DNA of 64,000 nt, taken from positions 124,001-188,000 of the forward strand of contig JARLGY010000045.1 in the NCBI GenBank assembly GCA_031292525.1, written 5' to 3'. Under the pieces are notes generated by a model. The model made no database searches, was not told the DNA's origin, and worked only from the letters and a program-made list of their open reading frames with translations. This document shows positions 59,914 to 64,000 of the stretch, in pieces (within the stretch, counting starts at the first letter, position 1; each line of letters starts with the position of its first letter). The position numbers and the translations under genes are program-made. Source of the stretch: Flavipsychrobacter sp. (GTDB lineage Bacteria; Bacteroidota; Bacteroidia; Chitinophagales; Chitinophagaceae).

Positions 59914-60662
59914 GATTTGCTTTTTTTCATCCCCGGAAATTTCATATTGAAACCCTGCAAAGTCTTGCGGATATGTGATGCCACCAAATAAGATTTGTAC
60001 CAGTTCTGGTCAGATGGTATTATAAGCCAGGGGATGTTGCTACAGTGTTTAAATACATCCTCATAGCAATTCATATACTTTTTCCACAACTTCGATTCTT
60101 TAAAGTCATCCTCATTATACTTCCACATTTTTTGTGGTTTTGTCAGGCGTTCCTTCAATCTTTTTTGCTGCTCCTGATGAGAAATATGTAAATAGAACTT
60201 GAGGATGGTTGTATTGTTGTGTTCCTTAAGTAGTTTCTCAAAATCGTTTATAGCCTTCATACGGCTATACGCAGTCTCATCATCTATCGTACCATGTACT
60301 CTTGTTATCAATACATCCTCATATTGAGAGCGATTAAAGATCTGTATCATCCCTTTGGGCGGAGTATGCCTGTGAATACGCCACAGAAAATCATGCGCAA
60401 GCTCTTCGGCTACTGGTTCTTTAAAAGATTGTACATCTACCCCTTGAGGATTCATACTCGTAAATACATCGCGCGTTAGCCCATCTTTACCACTTGCATC
60501 CATACCTTGTATAATGATCAACAAAGAATGCTTACCCTCAGCATACAATAGATTTTGCAAGTCGTCCAGATCTTTTAATATTTCCTTGAACTGTTCTTTA
60601 ACCTGTTCTTTATCTGTGTCTTGCGGAGCACGTGTATCTATTTCTTTAAGATGTATATGCAT
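59910..60662 (-). CDS. Polyphosphate kinase 2 family protein
   Basis: The 250-residue enzyme has Walker A GMDASGKDG (residues 53-61), PVAEELAHDFLWRIHRHTPPKGMIQIFNRSQYEDVLITRVHG with Walker B-like Asp, lid segment RLKERLTKPQKMWKYNEDDF, and WLIIPSDQNWYKSYLVA. This is the single-domain PPK2 pattern. These enzymes phosphorylate nucleoside mono- or diphosphates from polyphosphate. The subclass (AMP versus ADP/GDP) cannot be fixed by eye; length and N-terminus fit class I or III. Downstream of the possible peptidase gene by 12 bases. Confidence 0.92.
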   Translation of the reverse strand: MHIHLKEIDTRAPQDTDKEQVKEQFKEILKDLDDLQNLLYAEGKHSLLIIIQGMDASGKDGLTRDVFTSMNPQGVDVQSFKEPVAEELAHDFLWRIHRHTPPKGMIQIFNRSQYEDVLITRVHGTIDDETAYSRMKAINDFEKLLKEHNNTTILKFYLHISHQEQQKRLKERLTKPQKMWKYNEDDFKESKLWKKYMNCYEDVFKHCSNIPWLIIPSDQNWYKSYLVASHIRKTLQGFNMKFPGMKKSKS

Positions 60663-60674
60663 AACATGGCGTTT

Positions 60675-62918
60675 TTACATAGATGTTTCTGAATTGTTTT
60701 GCATACGTCGATATGCTTTTATAAATATTGCCCCCAAATTTTTGTAGGGAGGCACATAATCAGAGAACTTTTCGCGTACATCAGGCTTTTTAGAAAAATA
60801 CTCATCTAGTGTTCTCCAGGTTTTTATCCAGTTTATGTCATTGCCATTTAGCAAATCTTCATTAATTATTTTTATTATCGGCTCATTTACAGCCATGGTA
60901 CCTGTCTGCTTAGATGATATAATATGCGCATCTGGCGAGTGATCTAACACCACTGAAAGGTTATGGTAACCACCGCAGGACCCTAATATCACCACTTTCA
61001 CCTGTTTATTCAGCCTATCCATGGTAAGTGGCAAGTGGTAACTGTGCCCCCGATGTACCATTATTGTGGGATGTATATCATGTTCAGCAAGATACTTGCA
61101 CAACTTGTCTTGTGCCTCCTCATCGCCAGGTTCAGGTATGGGCAGATTCGCAAATATCACCACGGGTTTCCCAGTAGTCGACGTGATAATACTCCAATAC
61201 TTATCGGTAACAATTTTCCATTTGCCATCTTTAAAATTGCCAAGGAAGCTGGAGTATGAATTTTTCCCGTCCTCGTCCCCAAAAAAGAAAAACTGTTCAA
61301 AAACAACATTTGTATCACCCAAAAGGCTCTTGTAACTCACCTCATTTATAGGGGGTAGCCCAAGTTTTTTAGACTCATTTAGAGCAGTTGTATCTGTATT
61401 CCCGGTATTTTCATTATCAAACAATAAAGACAGGAGGCTATATATATATAGCCCTTTCTTTCTTTTTTGTTTAAAAGACATTTCAAAATTCTTCTTCACC
61501 TGCAATTTTAAAAATACTGCCAGAGATGAGTCTTTGATACTGCCATATGCATCTGCTACATCTACTGCATCTTCAAGATCATCATCATTACCATTTTGCA
61601 ATCCCGCAATAAAGTCGCTCATAAGGGCGGTTCTTTTATTCTCTTCCATAGTACCTAAAAAGTCGCTTAGTGTATTATAGCCGGCACACATGCGCAAGAA
61701 AGTACGAAAGTGATCCCTATGCACAGTATCAAGGAAAAGATCACCTGTTACCGGCTTCATACGCTCTTGCATGCGCTTATATGTACCTAAGAAACTACTG
61801 GTGTATATTTCGTCCTGGCCATAAACCATTATGTAATACAATGCAACGGGATCAAACTTCTCAATGCATTTAAATCGTACAGCGTCGGGAGACTCATGGA
61901 GATCATCCATCTCTCGCACATACTTCAGTGATCGGTACGCAAGTTCATCACTATATGTGTCAGATGCAAGGGTATTATTTTCCACCTTCAGCCGTACCAA
62001 GTTCAGGAAAAACAAATCTGGATCCTCTGTAATTTTATCTATCTCAGCTATTGTTTTTTTACCGGTATATATATCGTTGAGAAAAGGCATGGCTTTTAAT
62101 GGTGAGCGCGACTTGTCTGCTATCTGCACTATTGTTCTCACAAGCGAATCATTACTTCTTCGCACTGCATTCCTTAACGGGTAATCTGTGGACGAAGCAT
62201 AATTAAAAACCTCATTAGGCAGTAATTTTGCCGCATCAGAAATGATATAGGTTGCAAATGTATCATTGGCAAACTCACTTAAGTGTTTTATCATAACACG
62301 CGGATCTTGTTTCCCTAGTTGTATATACAGATAAGCACGTATTTCCGGATGTTGATCATAAAATTGCTGACAGTTTTCTAACGTAAGCATATTCACATTG
62401 GCGTAGGCAAATTCCGGTAGTTTACCTTCATTATCGGCTATGATAATACTGCGCATGTTAGCAACTAACTTCTTGTAGTAAAAAGGATCGATTTTGGTAT
62501 TCTGATTGTATTTACGCAGCATTTCCCAAACTGCGGTAAGGTATCTTATCCGGGTTTGGTTATCTGTTACAGCATCCCTACCCATAGACGGTAGGTTTTC
62601 TATCATTATCTGCATGTGGTTTATATCGGTAAGTATAGCCTTGGTAAGCACAGCGCTATAGGCTGTATCTTCCGAAAAATAGATCTCACCATCTACAGCA
62701 CCGTCCGATACATCAGCACGTTTTTGTTCTTTATCTATACGGTCATGAAATATTTGACGGTTACGTGGTATAGTATGGGTAAGTGTATCAATATCATACA
62801 CACTTATTTTTGTTGTATCAGTTTTTACTTTTTTTCTTCTCTGCGCGTTTGCATCATTACATATCAAAAACGATAATAAGAGAAAGAATACCGGAAAATA
62901 AATGATTTTTTTACTCAT
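60675..62918 (-). CDS. Exported 747-aa protein with possible clan CD peptidase domain
   Basis: Not recognised as a named family. A signal peptide (MSKKIIYFPVFFLLLSFLICNDANA-QRRKK) precedes about 470 helix-rich residues with no clear repeats. The C-terminal 200 residues look like a clan CD (caspase/CHAT-type) fold: strand-helix FFFFGDEDGKNSYSSFL, then HPTIMVHRGHSYHLP with His625, then VKVVILGSCGGY with Cys648. SKQTGTMAVNEPII follows where the S1 loop would be. The His-Cys spacing of 23 is shorter than usual. Peptidase activity is an inference. It lies 12 bases upstream of the PPK2 gene and is probably cotranscribed with it. Confidence 0.55.
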   Translation of the reverse strand: MSKKIIYFPVFFLLLSFLICNDANAQRRKKVKTDTTKISVYDIDTLTHTIPRNRQIFHDRIDKEQKRADVSDGAVDGEIYFSEDTAYSAVLTKAILTDINHMQIMIENLPSMGRDAVTDNQTRIRYLTAVWEMLRKYNQNTKIDPFYYKKLVANMRSIIIADNEGKLPEFAYANVNMLTLENCQQFYDQHPEIRAYLYIQLGKQDPRVMIKHLSEFANDTFATYIISDAAKLLPNEVFNYASSTDYPLRNAVRRSNDSLVRTIVQIADKSRSPLKAMPFLNDIYTGKKTIAEIDKITEDPDLFFLNLVRLKVENNTLASDTYSDELAYRSLKYVREMDDLHESPDAVRFKCIEKFDPVALYYIMVYGQDEIYTSSFLGTYKRMQERMKPVTGDLFLDTVHRDHFRTFLRMCAGYNTLSDFLGTMEENKRTALMSDFIAGLQNGNDDDLEDAVDVADAYGSIKDSSLAVFLKLQVKKNFEMSFKQKRKKGLYIYSLLSLLFDNENTGNTDTTALNESKKLGLPPINEVSYKSLLGDTNVVFEQFFFFGDEDGKNSYSSFLGNFKDGKWKIVTDKYWSIITSTTGKPVVIFANLPIPEPGDEEAQDKLCKYLAEHDIHPTIMVHRGHSYHLPLTMDRLNKQVKVVILGSCGGYHNLSVVLDHSPDAHIISSKQTGTMAVNEPIIKIINEDLLNGNDINWIKTWRTLDEYFSKKPDVREKFSDYVPPYKNLGAIFIKAYRRMQNNSETSM

Positions 62919-63005
62919 GCAGATTATATAGAACTATGCAAAATTACTTTTGTTTTATTTTCAAATAAGTTAAAAGAAAGTGAGCAGCTATTGTACTTAA
63001 AAAAC

Positions 63006-63041
63006 ATATGCCACTACTACTTATTGTAATAGTGGCATACA
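63006..63041 (-). terminator. Intrinsic terminator of glyA
   Basis: Stem TATGCCACTA / TAGTGGCATA (63008-63017, 63030-63039); on the minus strand followed by TGTTTTTT, 18 bases past the glyA stop. Confidence 0.8.
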
Positions 63042-63057
63042 GTTATCATGTAAAAGA

Positions 63058-64000
63058 TTACCAGCCTGGGTACATAATAAACTGCTCCATGAAAGAATTG
63101 ATTTCATGTCGTACGTCTAGTGCAAGCTTTTCATTTTCGGCATCCATAATTATCTTATCAATCCAGGTAGCTACCTGGTCCATATGTTCTTCTTTCAGTC
63201 CACGCGTAGTGATGGCAGGTACACCAACCCTAATGCCAGATGTAATAAAAGGAGATTTATCATCAAAAGGCACCATGTTTTTATTAATGGTTATATCTGC
63301 CCTTACCAAAGCATTTTCCGCTTTTTTACCACTTATATTCTTGTTTCTTAGGTCTATAAGCAGCAAGTGGTTATCTGTACCACCTGAAACTATATCATAC
63401 CCTTTATTGCTAAATGATGTAGCCAGGGCCTGTGCATTGCTTATTATCTGCTTTGCATAAACTGTGAACTCATCCTGTAGTATCTCAAAGAACGAGACAG
63501 CCTTAGCTGCTATTACATGTTCCAAAGGGCCGCCCTGTGCACCTGGGAACACGGCCAGATCTATCAGCTGGCTCATCATTCTAATTTCACCTTTCGGGCC
63601 TTTTAATCCCATTGGGTTTTCAAAATCGGTCTTCATTAAAATCAACCCGCCACGTGGCCCACGTAAAGTTTTATGTGTTGTTGTGGTCACAAAATGACAA
63701 TGTTCAAAAGGGCTATTGAGCAACCCCTTGGCTATAAGCCCTGCCGGGTGTGCTATATCTGCCATTACGAGCGCCCCTACTTCATCGGCAATAGCGCGTA
63801 TGCGTGCATAATCCCAATCCCTGCTATAGGCCGATGCCCCGCATATTATCAATTTAGGTCTATGCTCTTTTGCCTGGCTATGCATCATATCATAATCAAC
63901 TCTGCCAGTTTCTTTTATCACACCATAAAAAACAGGTTTGTAGTACTTTCCAGAAAAGTTTACCGACGAACCGTGTGTAAGATGCCCCCCCATACTAAGG
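63058..64000 (-). CDS. glyA: Serine hydroxymethyltransferase (N-terminus outside window)
   Basis: The frame runs through the right edge of the window, so the N-terminal part (about 110 residues) is missing. The visible 314 residues include [32 protein letters not shown], the PLP-lysine motif [43 protein letters not shown] and [14 protein letters not shown]. It interconverts serine and glycine with tetrahydrofolate, the main source of one-carbon units. No sign of damage. A terminator follows. Confidence 0.96.
   Translation of the reverse strand, partial: LSMGGHLTHGSSVNFSGKYYKPVFYGVIKETGRVDYDMMHSQAKEHRPKLIICGASAYSRDWDYARIRAIADEVGALVMADIAHPAGLIAKGLLNSPFEHCHFVTTTTHKTLRGPRGGLILMKTDFENPMGLKGPKGEIRMMSQLIDLAVFPGAQGGPLEHVIAAKAVSFFEILQDEFTVYAKQIISNAQALATSFSNKGYDIVSGGTDNHLLLIDLRNKNISGKKAENALVRADITINKNMVPFDDKSPFITSGIRVGVPAITTRGLKEEHMDQVATWIDKIIMDAENEKLALDVRHEINSFMEQFIMYPGW

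Noticed and set aside
1-64000. CRISPR arrays, tRNA and rRNA genes, transposases, integrases, prophage genes
   Set aside because: None was recognisable; all direct repeats found are two-copy or irregularly spaced.

Overview
The window is about 64 kb of a Bacteroidota chromosome, most likely from the Chitinophagaceae/Sphingobacteriales side of the phylum. This is inferred from secreted proteins with type IX secretion (Por) sorting tails, promoters of the TTG-N19-TAnnTTTG type, an ABC-2 permease fused to an M1 aminopeptidase, an S46 dipeptidyl peptidase, a DUF4249 lipoprotein, S16 with the long C-terminal extension of this phylum, and near absence of Shine-Dalgarno sequences. Both ends cut a gene: a giant SBBP/Ig-like surface protein at the left and glyA at the right.

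Layout. 1-7.2 kb: surface protein, rpsP, two tiny membrane proteins, hsp20, a membrane-anchored hypothetical protein and an alpha/beta hydrolase. 7.2-11.8 kb: an accessory stretch of small AT-rich orphan genes, a heavily folded RNA candidate ending in an intrinsic terminator, two copies of one regulatory arrangement (small minus-strand gene, shared promoter with hairpin, roughly 100-bp nested hairpin) and a gene bracketed by 90-bp direct repeats. 11.8-14.6 kb: sseB-like and NlpC/P60 genes separated by 0.8 kb of palindromic repeats. 14.6-24.4 kb: metabolic and housekeeping genes (S46 peptidase, GDSL hydrolase, aldehyde dehydrogenase, phosphohexomutase, CDF transporter, smpB, accD, pyrB-pyrR). 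24.5-37.2 kb: membrane proteins, ABC exporters, the ABC-M1 fusion with its ATPase, a divergent LytS/LytTR pair with a Cys-rich lipoprotein, and an MFS transporter. 37.3-42.1 kb: DUF695-RraB protein, lone receiver protein, Mla-type lipid transport operon (permease, ATPase, MCE protein) and a winged-helix protein. 42.5-48 kb: tandem paralogous T9SS cargo proteins, a YafK-like L,D-transpeptidase and a DUF4249 lipoprotein. 48-64 kb: trxB, a pseudouridine synthase, a sterol desaturase homologue, frr, an IscA-type protein, an LpxR homologue, SRP RNA (ffs), a transaldolase-like gene, a RES/Xre toxin-antitoxin pair, a NYN-domain protein, class III phaC, an ArsR/SRPBCC pair with a clear operator, PPK2, a possible clan CD peptidase and glyA.

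Most of the window is ordinary chromosome with well-formed terminators between convergent genes. The least explained part is 7.2-11.6 kb, where the RNA candidate, the duplicated regulatory module and the repeat-flanked gene lie side by side with no recognisable transposase or integrase. Identities were read by eye from motifs; no database search was run.
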